A stretch of DNA of 64,000 nt, from contig NZ_SBIV01000001.1 of the NCBI RefSeq assembly GCF_004765795.1, positions 434,001 to 498,000 on the forward strand, written 5' to 3'. Every line of letters begins with the position of its first letter. Positions within the stretch are counted from its first letter, which is position 1. A program made the translations under genes and the position numbers. Under the pieces are notes generated by a model that was given only the letters and a program-made list of their open reading frames with translations, had not been told where the DNA came from and did not search any database. This DNA is from Halorussus marinus. GTDB taxonomy: Archaea > Halobacteriota > Halobacteria > Halobacteriales > Haladaptataceae. Positions 51,949 to 60,508 of this stretch are shown piece by piece.

Positions 51949-52350
51949 TCAGTCGGCCAGCGCGACGGGGCCGGCGACCTCGAACGCGACGCCTTCGCGG
52001 TGGGCGCGCTCGGCGAGCGCGGCGAGCGCGGGCCGGACCTTCGACTCGTCGGCGACGCTGTCGAACTCGACGGTGACGGTGTTCGCGCCGAGGAAGGCCG
52101 CCGCCCGGACGTACTCGCGGACCCGGTCGGCCTCTTGTTGGGTCGCGAACGAGCAGTCCTCGCCGAAGCAGGCGTCGACGACCACGCGAGCGGGCACGAG
52201 GTCGTCGGCGACGAACTCCCGTTTGAGCTCGCGCAGGTGGTCCGGGGCGGTCGAACCGATCGCGTCTGCGTCGAGGCTGACGGGGGTCGCGTCCTCGATT
52301 CGACAGCCTTCGACGGCGGTGCGGACGTCGGCGGAACGGGTGGCGCTCAT
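51949..52350 (-). CDS. Conserved haloarchaeal protein of unknown function
   Basis: This 133-residue soluble protein has two cysteines in DACFGEDCSFATQQEADRVREYV near residues 58-80, a LGANTVTVEF strand, and a helical end. The pairing of strand and helix suggests a small alpha/beta fold. I do not recognize the family. An AT-rich upstream region (with ATTACAAAC-like boxes) holds a probable promoter. Confidence 0.7.
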   Translation of the reverse strand: MSATRSADVRTAVEGCRIEDATPVSLDADAIGSTAPDHLRELKREFVADDLVPARVVVDACFGEDCSFATQQEADRVREYVRAAAFLGANTVTVEFDSVADESKVRPALAALAERAHREGVAFEVAGPVALAD

Positions 52351-52493
52351 GCTACTAATCCATATCCTTTACTCATACAAAAAGGTTTGTAAATGCTCAG
52401 TAGTAATATTCTGCGGCCGACGGCGGGCCGGAGGACAGGTATCTGTGAGCGAAAGTGTGTGAGACGCTGGCTGGACTCAGCGCCGCGAGCCCG

Positions 52494-53543
52494 CTACCAC
52501 GTCCCGTGGAACGTGTCGAACGAGAGCTCGTCGAGGGGCTTGTTCCCCACCGCGATCTCGTACTCGCCGGGCGTGAGCATCGGCTTGTGGAACTGCGGGC
52601 CGTCGTCGGTCGTGATCCGGGGACAGCCCGTGTTGACGAACGCGTCCATGTCGAAGTTCCGGAGCCGATCGGGGGTGACCTCGTCCATCGTGATGAGGTA
52701 GGCGTCGTCGTTGGCGTCGAGGATCTCCTGGGCCTGCTCCCACCGGCCCTGTCCGATCTTGGTGCAGAAGATGACGCCCCACTTCTCGGCGTCCATGGCC
52801 TTGTGGACGGCGGCGTAGCGCTGTTTGAGGAACTGATCGGTGTCCGCGACCGTCACCACGTTGTTGACCGGATCGGCGATGACGACGTTCTTGTCGGGGT
52901 GTTCCATCGCGAGTCCGAGCGGATGGAACTTCCCGCCGCCGACGTACAGCACTTGGTCGGCGTCGATGTCCGCCGAGGCGTAGTTACAGCCCAGCACTTG
53001 GCCCTCGTGGGTCAGCCGGTCGTCGCCCCGGCGGGTGTGGACCTCGAAGCCCCGGTCGTCGAGCCACGACTTCATGTCCTCGAACTGGTTCATGTGCTGG
53101 GCGGTGGTGACGAGTCCGATGTCGGGGTCCTCGGCGGGATCGGCGAGCTCGTCGAGGGACTCTTCGATGATCGGGAACACGTCGACGTTCGAGAACAGCG
53201 GGACGTAGATGACCTTGTCCGTGTTCTTCATCGGCGAGTGGCCGAAGTGGACGAACACGTCGGTCCGCTTCATCAGGAAGGTGTCGAGGTCGCAGGCGCC
53301 GTAGCAGGGCTGGCCCGACAGCATCACGGTCACGTCGTCGGGGACGAGGTCGCGGATGTCGTCGGCGACCTTCGGGCCGCGGCGTTTGAGTCCCTCGGGG
53401 AACTGCAGGCCGACCTTGGTGGCGTCCCGGTCCTCGACCGCCTCCACGATGCGGTCGAGCTCGTAGTCCCACTCGCGGTCGTGCTTCAGGGACATGCCGG
53501 TCTTTCTGAGGTCTCCCTCGCTGTACTCGCTCTCTTGGCTCAT
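52494..53543 (-). CDS. dph2: Diphthamide biosynthesis radical enzyme Dph2
   Basis: Dph2 transfers the aminocarboxypropyl group of AdoMet to the diphthamide His of elongation factor 2. The 349-residue protein has the three-domain Dph1/Dph2 layout with cluster cysteines in SGQPCYGAC (Cys80, with Cys84 near), LGCNYA and NTGCPRI. The opening FPEGLKRRGPKVADDI is characteristic. The single archaeal enzyme is a homodimer, unlike the eukaryotic Dph1-Dph2 pair. The ATG at 53543 is chosen because MSQESEYSEG is the natural start. Confidence 0.94.
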   Translation of the reverse strand: MSQESEYSEGDLRKTGMSLKHDREWDYELDRIVEAVEDRDATKVGLQFPEGLKRRGPKVADDIRDLVPDDVTVMLSGQPCYGACDLDTFLMKRTDVFVHFGHSPMKNTDKVIYVPLFSNVDVFPIIEESLDELADPAEDPDIGLVTTAQHMNQFEDMKSWLDDRGFEVHTRRGDDRLTHEGQVLGCNYASADIDADQVLYVGGGKFHPLGLAMEHPDKNVVIADPVNNVVTVADTDQFLKQRYAAVHKAMDAEKWGVIFCTKIGQGRWEQAQEILDANDDAYLITMDEVTPDRLRNFDMDAFVNTGCPRITTDDGPQFHKPMLTPGEYEIAVGNKPLDELSFDTFHGTW

Positions 53544-53687
53544 TGGAATGCGTTTGTCGTCGCGGACGTTTAAGCGCGGTGTTCTGCGGGTCGCTCGGCC
53601 GCGAGACTGCCCGACGCGCCGGGCCGCTCCCAGCAAGCCAGGCGGTATCCGGCAGGTCTAAAACGCCGCGGGCCCAACTTCCGATAC

Positions 53688-54095
53688 ATGAGCGTCGAAT
53701 CCGACGCGGACACCGAGGCCGAGGCGACCGAACTCTCGCACGTCGAACAGCTCGGCGCGGAGCTCGGCGAGGCCATCGCCGAGACCCCCGAGTACCGGAC
53801 GTTCGAGGAGACGAAGGCGGCCGTCGAGGACGACGACGAAGCCCAACAGAAGGTCTCGGAGTTCGAGCAGCTCCGCCAGGAGTTCATGCTCGCGCGCCAG
53901 ACCGGCGAGGCGACCCAGGAGGACGTCCAGCAGGTCCAGCAGGCCCAACAGGAGCTTCACAGCCTCCCCGTGATGGAAGAGTACCTCGAAGCCCAAGAGG
54001 AACTGGAAGCCAAGCTCGAAGCCGTCAACGACGCCATCTCCGAGCCGCTGGCGGTCGACTTCGGCCAGCAGGGCGGCGGCTGCTGCGAGGACTGA
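53688..54095 (+). CDS. YlbF/YmcA-family regulator
   Basis: The 135-residue helical protein matches the YlbF family: GEAIAETPEYRTFEETKAAVEDDDEAQQKVSEFEQLRQEF, then a Gln-rich helix and NDAISEPLAVDFG. The C terminus GGCCED has a Cys pair, as in bacterial YlbF/YmcA complexes that bind iron-sulfur clusters and influence RNase Y. The archaeal role is unknown. The T-run 8 bases after the stop is a likely terminator. Confidence 0.88.
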   Translation: MSVESDADTEAEATELSHVEQLGAELGEAIAETPEYRTFEETKAAVEDDDEAQQKVSEFEQLRQEFMLARQTGEATQEDVQQVQQAQQELHSLPVMEEYLEAQEELEAKLEAVNDAISEPLAVDFGQQGGGCCED

Positions 54096-54103
54096 ACCCT
54101 CCG

Positions 54104-54109
54104 TTTTTT
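54104..54109 (+). terminator. Six-T run downstream of the YlbF gene
   Basis: A TTTTTT run directly follows the YlbF stop codon in a CCTCCGTTTTTTCG context. Archaeal RNA polymerase terminates at such T-rich tracts without needing a hairpin. Confidence 0.5.
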
Positions 54110-54180
54110 CGTCGGTCGCTCCGCCGGAGTGGCAACTACACCTAAGTCCGTGGGTAGTGTCTCTCACTACGGTGGGGAAT

Positions 54181-55614
54181 ATGACACGCGATACGACAGC
54201 CGAAACTGAAATCACGACCGACCGAGAGACGATTCGCACCTGGCTCGACGAGACCGGTGCCGAACCGGCGTACGTCGACGACGAGTCGGGCGCGCGCCAC
54301 CTCCACGTCCGTCACCCGGACGACGACACCGACGAGTCGTTCGAGGAGACGACGTGGGACGACTTCTTCGACCGGCTCGAAGACGACGAGATGGTGCTCG
54401 TCCGCCATCCCGACCGACGGGGCGGCGACCAGTTCGAGCTCCTGAGCCGGACCGAAGCGATGGAGCGAGCGACCCTCGACGACGAGGAGATCGAGCGCTC
54501 GCTGTTGGACGGGGAGGTCGTCACGAGCGAGATCACCGAGACGAAGGTGATCGAACGAACCGTCCAGGAGACAGAGACCATCGAGAGCGAGGTGATCGAC
54601 AGCGAGGTCGTCAGCGACGAGGTCGTCGGCGACCGGCTCGTGCGCCGCGAGATCGCGGGCATCCACCTCGGCGAGGAGGACGACCGCATCGCGGTCGTCG
54701 AGGACGACGAGACGCTGGGCTGGGAGGACGAGCGAGACGAGCTCGAACACGAGATCGTCACCCTCGACGTCGACGAGACCCGGGAGGTCACCCGCGAGAT
54801 CGTCGAGCGCAAGACCGTCGAGAGCCGAGTGGTCGACCGAGAGGTCGAGGGGACCGAGACCGTCGAGTCCGACACCTTGGAGGGGTCGGTCGACCTCGAA
54901 GGCGTCCACCGCACCATCCTCGAGAGCGACATGCTGGGCGGCGAGCTGGTCACCGAGGACGTGGTCGAGGGCGACCACATCGAAAGCGAGTTCACCGAGG
55001 ACGCGACCATCCTGACCGAGCTCTACGAGCGCCGGACCGTCGAAGACGAGGTCCTCGAACGCAAGCGACTCACCTTCGAGCTCGTAGAAGAGGAGACGAT
55101 CAGCACCGAGACCATCGCCACGACCAGCATCGAAAGCGAGCTACTCGGCACCGAGGAGACCACCGAAATCGTCGGAGCCGACGCGGAGGCCGTCGGCGCG
55201 GACGAGACCACCGCGACGACCGGTGTGGAGACGTCCGACGAGACGACTGCCATGAGCGAAACGCCGTCCGACGAGGCGACCGCGATGGGCGAAACGCCGT
55301 CCGACGAGACGACCGCGATGGGAGAGACCCCGTCCGAGGAGCCGATCGCGGACGACGACACCGCGACCGCGTCGGTCGTCCCCGACGACGACGATGTCGG
55401 CAAGCACGTCATCGACGCCCAAGACGAGCAGATCGGCGTTGTGACGGAGGTCGACGAGGAGACCGGCTCCGTCTACGTCGACCCGAACCCCGGACTCGCC
55501 GAGCGCATCAAGACCCGATTCGGGTGGGAGAGCCACGACGACGACGCGTACGCCGTCGAGGCCGACAGCATCGACGAGATCACCGACGACGAGGTGCGAC
55601 TCCGGAGCTTCTGA
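54181..55614 (+). CDS. Protein with long five-residue repeat region and C-terminal PRC-barrel-like domain
   Basis: The 477-residue protein has a small N-terminal domain (residues ~10-90), then a ~210-residue region with clear five-residue periodicity, for example TETIE SEVID SEVVS DEVVG DRLVR and TVESR VVDRE VEGTE TVESD. It then has a Thr/Glu-rich linker containing 11-residue tandem repeats of the ETPSDETTAMG type, and a C-terminal PRC-barrel-like domain (VGKHVIDAQDEQIGVVTEVD). The repeat region could form a beta-helical or beta-solenoid rod. It has no signal peptide. The function is unknown; a stress or surface-associated role is a guess. Confidence 0.75.
   Translation: MTRDTTAETEITTDRETIRTWLDETGAEPAYVDDESGARHLHVRHPDDDTDESFEETTWDDFFDRLEDDEMVLVRHPDRRGGDQFELLSRTEAMERATLDDEEIERSLLDGEVVTSEITETKVIERTVQETETIESEVIDSEVVSDEVVGDRLVRREIAGIHLGEEDDRIAVVEDDETLGWEDERDELEHEIVTLDVDETREVTREIVERKTVESRVVDREVEGTETVESDTLEGSVDLEGVHRTILESDMLGGELVTEDVVEGDHIESEFTEDATILTELYERRTVEDEVLERKRLTFELVEEETISTETIATTSIESELLGTEETTEIVGADAEAVGADETTATTGVETSDETTAMSETPSDEATAMGETPSDETTAMGETPSEEPIADDDTATASVVPDDDDVGKHVIDAQDEQIGVVTEVDEETGSVYVDPNPGLAERIKTRFGWESHDDDAYAVEADSIDEITDDEVRLRSF
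55228..55350. repeat. 33-bp tandem repeats inside the PRC-barrel protein gene
   Basis: Two near-identical 33-bp units (55258-55290 and 55291-55323), a truncated third after them and a degenerate copy before them encode repeats of about 11 residues of the ETPSDETTAMG type. The high DNA identity points to recent slippage in the linker. Confidence 0.8.
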
Positions 55615-55658
55615 CCCGAAGAACAACACTTACCTCTTTTCTCGGCCCAGTTGGCCGC

Positions 55659-56492
55659 ATGAGGATACACAGCGACTGGGGCGACTGGCTCGTCCGCGAC
55701 GTCGAGGACGCCGACCCCGACGGGATCGCGGTCTGGTATCTCGGTTGCAACGGGTTCGTTCTCAAGGCGGCCGACACCACGCTGTTCGTCGACCCGTACC
55801 TCGGGATCGGCGATCCGCCCCGGACGGTCCGGATGATCCCGGTCCCGTTCGACCCCGCGGACGTGACCGAGGCCGACGCGGTGTTCGCGACCCACGAGCA
55901 CACCGACCACGTTCACGGCCCGAGTCAGGCCCCGATTCTGGAGGCCACCGGCGCGACCTTCTATGCGCCCGACGACAGCCTCGCGGTCGCCCGCGAGGAC
56001 GAAGCGTGGACCGACGAGTGGGCGATCGACGACGACCAGTTCGGCGAGGTCAAGGCGGGCGACACCGTCGAGGTCGGCGCGTTCACGGTCCACGTCGAGC
56101 CGGCCAACGACCCCGACGCGTCCCACCCGGTGAGCTACGTGTTCGAGCACGACGGGGACACGTTCTTCCACGGCGGCGACACCAAGCCGAGCGAGGAGTT
56201 CGAGCGCGTCGGCGACGCCTACGACATCGACCTCGGCGTGCTGGCGTTCGGGACCGTGGGCAACATCCCGGACAAGGAGACCCGCGAACCGAAGCGCACG
56301 CGGTGGTACAACGACGAGAATCAGGCGATCGAGGCCGCCAGCGACCTCGGCGTCGACCGCCTGCTCCCGACCCACTGGGACATGTGGAAGGGACTGACCG
56401 CCGACCCGACGGCGCTCTACCACCACGCGCGGAGCTTCGAGCACCCGCGACGCCTCGAACTCGCCGAGATCGGCGACCGGGTCGACGTCTGA
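55659..56492 (+). CDS. Metallo-beta-lactamase-fold hydrolase, UlaG-like
   Basis: The 277-residue protein has the metal-binding THEHTDHVHG motif near residue 80, an FVDPYLG strand before it, FHGGDTKPSEEF with the bridging Asp, and a C-terminal LLPTHWDMWKG His. The order matches the UlaG (L-ascorbate-6-phosphate lactonase) branch rather than RNase J or true beta-lactamases. It probably hydrolyses a phosphorylated sugar lactone or a phosphodiester; the substrate is unknown. Confidence 0.88.
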   Translation: MRIHSDWGDWLVRDVEDADPDGIAVWYLGCNGFVLKAADTTLFVDPYLGIGDPPRTVRMIPVPFDPADVTEADAVFATHEHTDHVHGPSQAPILEATGATFYAPDDSLAVAREDEAWTDEWAIDDDQFGEVKAGDTVEVGAFTVHVEPANDPDASHPVSYVFEHDGDTFFHGGDTKPSEEFERVGDAYDIDLGVLAFGTVGNIPDKETREPKRTRWYNDENQAIEAASDLGVDRLLPTHWDMWKGLTADPTALYHHARSFEHPRRLELAEIGDRVDV

Positions 56493-56513
56493 GTCCGGTG
56501 GCGACCGACCGGC

Positions 56514-57443
56514 TCAGACCGGACAGAGCGAGCGCACGCCCGCCGGCAGGGTCCCGCCCTGCACCCAGCCGTCGAGTTCGCGGACGATGATGCGGCCGCG
56601 GTTCGTGGCCGCGAGCACCTCGCGGTCGCGAGCGGCCCACGCGAGCACGACCTCCTCGGGGCGGCCCGGGTACGCCAGCGCCTCGAACTCGGGCGGCTCC
56701 GTCCTCGACTCGAACAGCGCCGCGTCGGCCCCCGACGAACCCTGCCACGTCCCGGGCGACGATCGGGCGGCCGCCGCGTAGAGCACGCCGTCGGCCTCGA
56801 ACGCCTCGCGGAAGTAGGTGTGGTCGAGGTCCCGGTCGAGCCGGGTCCACGACTCGCCCGCGTCGCGGGTCCGGTAGAGCCCGCCGCCACAGGAGGCGAC
56901 GTACTCGTCGGGGCCGCGAACGAGGACGTGGTGGACGTCGTCTTGCAGGCCGTCCCGGCGCTCGGTCCACGTCTCGCCGCGGTCGTCGCTGACGTGGACG
57001 CCGCCGACCTCCACGCCCGCGACGAGGCGGTCGGGCGCGTCCGGGTGGGCGCCGAGGCTCCGGACGTGGGCCTCGTCGCGGTGGCGCGGGGTGTACCACT
57101 CCTCGCGCGAGGGGAGGTCTTGCAATCCCGCCAGTTCGGTCCACGAGCCGCCGTCGTCCGCCGAAACGTAGAGGTGGGCGGGATGGGTACCCGCGTAGAG
57201 GCGCTCGCCCGCCGGATCGCCGAGCACCGAGTACACCTCCTCGCGGGGGACGCCGAGGTCGATCCACGAGTCGCCGCCGTCGGTCGATCGGTACAGCCCG
57301 GACTTCGTGGCCGCGAAGACGCCGTCCCAACCGTCGAACCGCCGAATCCGCATCGTTCGCCCCGCGTCCAGCACCCGTCGGGCGGACTCGAATCGCGGCC
57401 CGGCCGTCCGGTACACGCCGTCGTCGGTCCCTGCGAGTAGCAT
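56514..57443 (-). CDS. BNR/VPS10-like beta-propeller protein
   Basis: The 309-residue protein has repeated Asp-box motifs: STDGGDSW, SADDGGSW, SDDRGETW and TRDAGESW, each closing a propeller blade, in a sialidase/photosystem-assembly-like fold. It has no signal peptide and lacks sialidase catalytic residues, so binding is more likely than hydrolysis. It begins MLLAGTDDGVYR, the natural start. Members in haloarchaea are cytoplasmic and of unknown role. Confidence 0.85.
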   Translation of the reverse strand: MLLAGTDDGVYRTAGPRFESARRVLDAGRTMRIRRFDGWDGVFAATKSGLYRSTDGGDSWIDLGVPREEVYSVLGDPAGERLYAGTHPAHLYVSADDGGSWTELAGLQDLPSREEWYTPRHRDEAHVRSLGAHPDAPDRLVAGVEVGGVHVSDDRGETWTERRDGLQDDVHHVLVRGPDEYVASCGGGLYRTRDAGESWTRLDRDLDHTYFREAFEADGVLYAAAARSSPGTWQGSSGADAALFESRTEPPEFEALAYPGRPEEVVLAWAARDREVLAATNRGRIIVRELDGWVQGGTLPAGVRSLCPV

Positions 57444-57497
57444 AGTCGCCCATACGGCGGGCCGCGTCAAATAGCTGGGTTCGAGCCGACTCGGGCG

Positions 57498-57521
57498 CGA
57501 CCGGCTCTGTCGCGCCGGTCG
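57498..57521. promoter_or_regulatory. Hairpin between divergent promoters
   Basis: CGACCGGC (57498-57505) and GCCGGTCG (57514-57521) form a perfect 8-bp inverted repeat with an eight-base gap, in the space between the divergent propeller gene and the coiled-coil gene. A GATTTATATGG box just downstream is the plus-strand TATA. The dyad may be an operator shared by both genes. Confidence 0.35.
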
Positions 57522-57573
57522 TTTCGCCCGCGACGGCGTGTGATTTATATGGCCGTTCTGGGATGGTCATCAC

Positions 57574-59526
57574 ATGAGCGACAGCATGACCGAGGTCGTA
57601 ACCGCCGAGGAGGGCGGTGTCGTCGTCGAGAAGTCATTCGAGGGCGACGAGTTCGCGGTCCCCGCGATCAAGTTCGTGATCCGGAGCGAGCGAGACGACT
57701 CGACGACGATCACGCTGGCCGACGACGTTCCCGAGTCGTTCCCGATGGACAACGTCGGCTTCCACCCCGACTACGAGAACGACAACTGGACGGCCTACAA
57801 GGACCACCGGGTCCAGTTCGAGCGCGAACTCGACCCCGGCGAGGAGCTGGTCACGGTGTACGGCGTCCGACTCGGCGAGGACGACGACCCCTCGATCTTC
57901 CTCGGATCGCCCACCATCGAGCAGGTCGCCCCCGCCTCGGTCGGCGGGACCGACGAGGCGGACGGCGGCCCGGACCCCCTCGGCGGAGACGTCGGCGACG
58001 ACGACCCCCTCGAGGACGGCCCCGATCCGCTCGGCGGCGAGGTGGGCGGTCCTGAGGGCAACACCATCACCGACATCGTCTCCGAGGAGGACAGCCAGAT
58101 CGTCCGGGACGTGGTCGCCGGCGAGGAAGACCTCTCGCTCGACGACGAGGCGGACGCGCCGACCGACGGCGACGAGCCGCTTGCCGACCCCGACGGGGAA
58201 GCCGGCGCGGGCGAAGAGTCGGACCCGCTGGCCGACGACGAGGCGTCGGCGGGCCCGCCGGACGAGGACGGCGAGCCGTCGACCGACGACCTCGACGAGG
58301 CGGACCCGCTCGGCGCCCCGGACGAGCGACCGGCGGACGCCGACGACCCGAGCGCGCCCGACGAGGGAGCCGACGATTCGACGGGTAGCGTGTCCGACGA
58401 AGGAGTCGACGACCCGATGGGCGACGAGCCCGACGAGGCGACGCCGGCCGCCGACCACGAGCCCGATTCGTCGGCGGACGCCGGAACCGCCTCGCCGCCG
58501 ACCCCGGGGAGCGTCGCGGCCACGCTCGCCGAGGAGATCCGCGCGGGCGAGGTGTCCGACGACGACCTCGACGTCATCCAGCGCGAACTCGACGTCGAGA
58601 CGCCAGAGAGCACCAACGTCCGCATCCGGCACCTCCAGTCGCGAGTCGAGGACCTCTCGGCGTACACCGAGGCCCTAGAGGAGTTCATCGACGAGAACGG
58701 CGTGGCCGAGGACGTGTTCGCGGACTTCGAGACCGACATCGCGAGCCTCCGGGCCGACGTCGAGGCGTTCGAGGACGAGGTTCAGGCGATCCGGACCGAT
58801 GCCGACGACACCGACGACCGGGTCGCGGAGCTGGACTCTTCGCTCTCGGGCGTCGAATCGGAGGTCGACGAGGTGGCCGAGGGGCTGGCGGCGGTCGAAG
58901 AGGACCTCGACGACGTGGCCGACCTCGACGCGGTCGAGGCGTTGCGCGCGGACCTCTCGGGCGTCGAGTCGGAGGTCGACGAGGTGGCAGAGGGGCTGGC
59001 GGCGGTCGAAGACGACCTCGACGACGCGGCCGACCTCGACGCGGTCGAGGCGTTGCGCGCGGACCTGACCGATCTGGAGGCCGACCTCGATTCGGTCGGC
59101 GACCTGCGCGAGCAGGTGTCGGCGCTGGAGGCCGAACTCGAGGACGCCGGGGACTTCGAGGCGGAGTTCGACGCCCTCGACGACCGGATCGACGACCTCG
59201 AAGAGCTCGTCGGCGCGAACACCGAGGACGTGACCGCGGTCGGCGCCGAGGTCGAGGAGCTGACCGACGAGATGGCCGACCTCCGGACCGAGATCGAGGC
59301 CGCGACCGACGCGGCCGAGGAGATCGAGTCGGTGGCGGCCGACGTCGAGTCGCTGTCGGACGACCTCGACGCGCTGGAGGAGAACCTCACCGCGCGCGTC
59401 GAGAGCGTCGAAGACGAGGTCGCCGACATCCGCGAGGGCGTCGAGCGCGACGTCGCCGACATCCGCGAGGAGATCGACGGCATCCAGGAGTGGCGCGACC
59501 GGATCAGCGACGTGTTCGGCAACTGA
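57574..59526 (+). CDS. Large coiled-coil protein with duplicated 37-residue repeat
   Basis: The 650-residue protein has three parts. Residues ~1-110 form a beta-rich domain (VVVEKSFEGDEFAVPAIKFVIRS and later DPGEELVTVYGVRL). Residues ~125-310 are an acidic Asp/Pro/Gly-rich linker. Residues ~325-645 form a long coiled coil with heptad pattern, including two almost identical 37-residue units (SGVESEVDEVAEGLAAVEEDL and so on) and a related third. It has no signal or membrane segment. The overall design, a head domain on a long coiled coil, is that of a structural or docking protein; I do not recognize the family. Confidence 0.75.
   Translation: MSDSMTEVVTAEEGGVVVEKSFEGDEFAVPAIKFVIRSERDDSTTITLADDVPESFPMDNVGFHPDYENDNWTAYKDHRVQFERELDPGEELVTVYGVRLGEDDDPSIFLGSPTIEQVAPASVGGTDEADGGPDPLGGDVGDDDPLEDGPDPLGGEVGGPEGNTITDIVSEEDSQIVRDVVAGEEDLSLDDEADAPTDGDEPLADPDGEAGAGEESDPLADDEASAGPPDEDGEPSTDDLDEADPLGAPDERPADADDPSAPDEGADDSTGSVSDEGVDDPMGDEPDEATPAADHEPDSSADAGTASPPTPGSVAATLAEEIRAGEVSDDDLDVIQRELDVETPESTNVRIRHLQSRVEDLSAYTEALEEFIDENGVAEDVFADFETDIASLRADVEAFEDEVQAIRTDADDTDDRVAELDSSLSGVESEVDEVAEGLAAVEEDLDDVADLDAVEALRADLSGVESEVDEVAEGLAAVEDDLDDAADLDAVEALRADLTDLEADLDSVGDLREQVSALEAELEDAGDFEAEFDALDDRIDDLEELVGANTEDVTAVGAEVEELTDEMADLRTEIEAATDAAEEIESVAADVESLSDDLDALEENLTARVESVEDEVADIREGVERDVADIREEIDGIQEWRDRISDVFGN
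58843..59064. repeat. Two tandem 111-bp repeats in the coiled-coil gene
   Basis: The units begin with CTCTCGGG at 58843 and at 58954, exactly 111 bases (37 codons) apart, with only a few differences between them. They keep the coiled-coil register nearly in phase (37 residues is five heptads plus two). Confidence 0.85.
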
Positions 59527-59600
59527 GCCGGCCGCCGGCATTCGACCGCCGACGACCGGAAGCGCAACGCGTTTACTTTTGCCGTGCCATCTCGGGGACA

Positions 59601-60500
59601 ATGACTGAGACGATTCCGGTCGCGGTCCCGCGAAAGGGGCGCCCGCTCGAAGCGGTGCTCGACCGCGTGGCCGACGAGACGGGCGCGGAGTCGGTCGCCG
59701 ACACGATCATCTCGACGCTCCGCTACGAGAAGGCCGTCACGAAGGGCGATCAGGCCGCCGAGACGGGGGCCTACGAGCGACTCGCCGACTACAGCAACCC
59801 CGACGAGCCGACTCGGCCCGACTACACGCTGTTGCGCGACGACCGGGCGGGCAAGCCCCGCCGGATCGTCTTCGACAGCGTCACGATCCCCGCCGACGGC
59901 GTCGACCTCCGACTCGTCGGTCGCGAGGAGCCGTTCCGGGCGCTCCGCAAGCACGAGTTCGCGCTGGGGTTCGACAGCGCCGACCTCGTGCTCGAAGAGG
60001 TCGTCGAGCTCCGGCCCGATCCCCTGACCCGGATCGCCGACGTGAACGCCCGCGTCGACCCCCACGACACCGACGTCAGGGTCGTCGAGGGGATGGGCGA
60101 CACCGTCTACCACACGCTGATGGCGACCCCCGAAGCGCTCCCGCAAGGCGACCAGCCCACCCGAGAGTTTCTCACCGACTACGAGGGGAAACTGTGTATC
60201 TCGCCGCGATACGAACGGCTCGTCGAGGCGGTGTTGGGGACCCGAAACACCGAGACGCTGGAGTTTGCCTACCCGACCGAAGACGAAGAAGAGGAGGCCG
60301 CCATCGCGGAGACCGGCCTCGGCGTCTACCTCACGGTGACGGGCTCGACCGCCCGCGAACACGGGCTCGTCGTGGGCGAACAGCTGTTCCCGAGCGAGAC
60401 GGTGCTGATGGAGAACTGCTCTGAGTCGACGCCGGGCGTCGAGCGGGCGGCCGACCTCTTCGTGCGGGCCGAGACCGAGACCGAGATGGCGATCTACTGA
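59601..60500 (+). CDS. HisG-like (ATP phosphoribosyltransferase-related) protein
   Basis: The 299-residue protein begins IPVAVPRKGRPLEAVLDRVADETGA, reminiscent of the HisG opening VAVPNKGRL, and later RLVGREEPFRALRKHEFALGFDSADLVLEEV resembles the HisG dimer-interface region. It lacks the clear C-terminal ACT-like domain and I do not see all PRPP-binding residues. It may be a divergent paralogue rather than the histidine enzyme; this call is by resemblance only. A TTTACTTTT box ~25-30 bases upstream supports the start. Confidence 0.5.
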   Translation: MTETIPVAVPRKGRPLEAVLDRVADETGAESVADTIISTLRYEKAVTKGDQAAETGAYERLADYSNPDEPTRPDYTLLRDDRAGKPRRIVFDSVTIPADGVDLRLVGREEPFRALRKHEFALGFDSADLVLEEVVELRPDPLTRIADVNARVDPHDTDVRVVEGMGDTVYHTLMATPEALPQGDQPTREFLTDYEGKLCISPRYERLVEAVLGTRNTETLEFAYPTEDEEEEAAIAETGLGVYLTVTGSTAREHGLVVGEQLFPSETVLMENCSESTPGVERAADLFVRAETETEMAIY

Positions 60501-60508
60501 GCCCGGTC

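Noticed and set aside
55228-55350. CRISPR-like direct repeats
   Set aside because: The 33-bp repeats are contiguous, in frame and encode a linker; there are no spacers.
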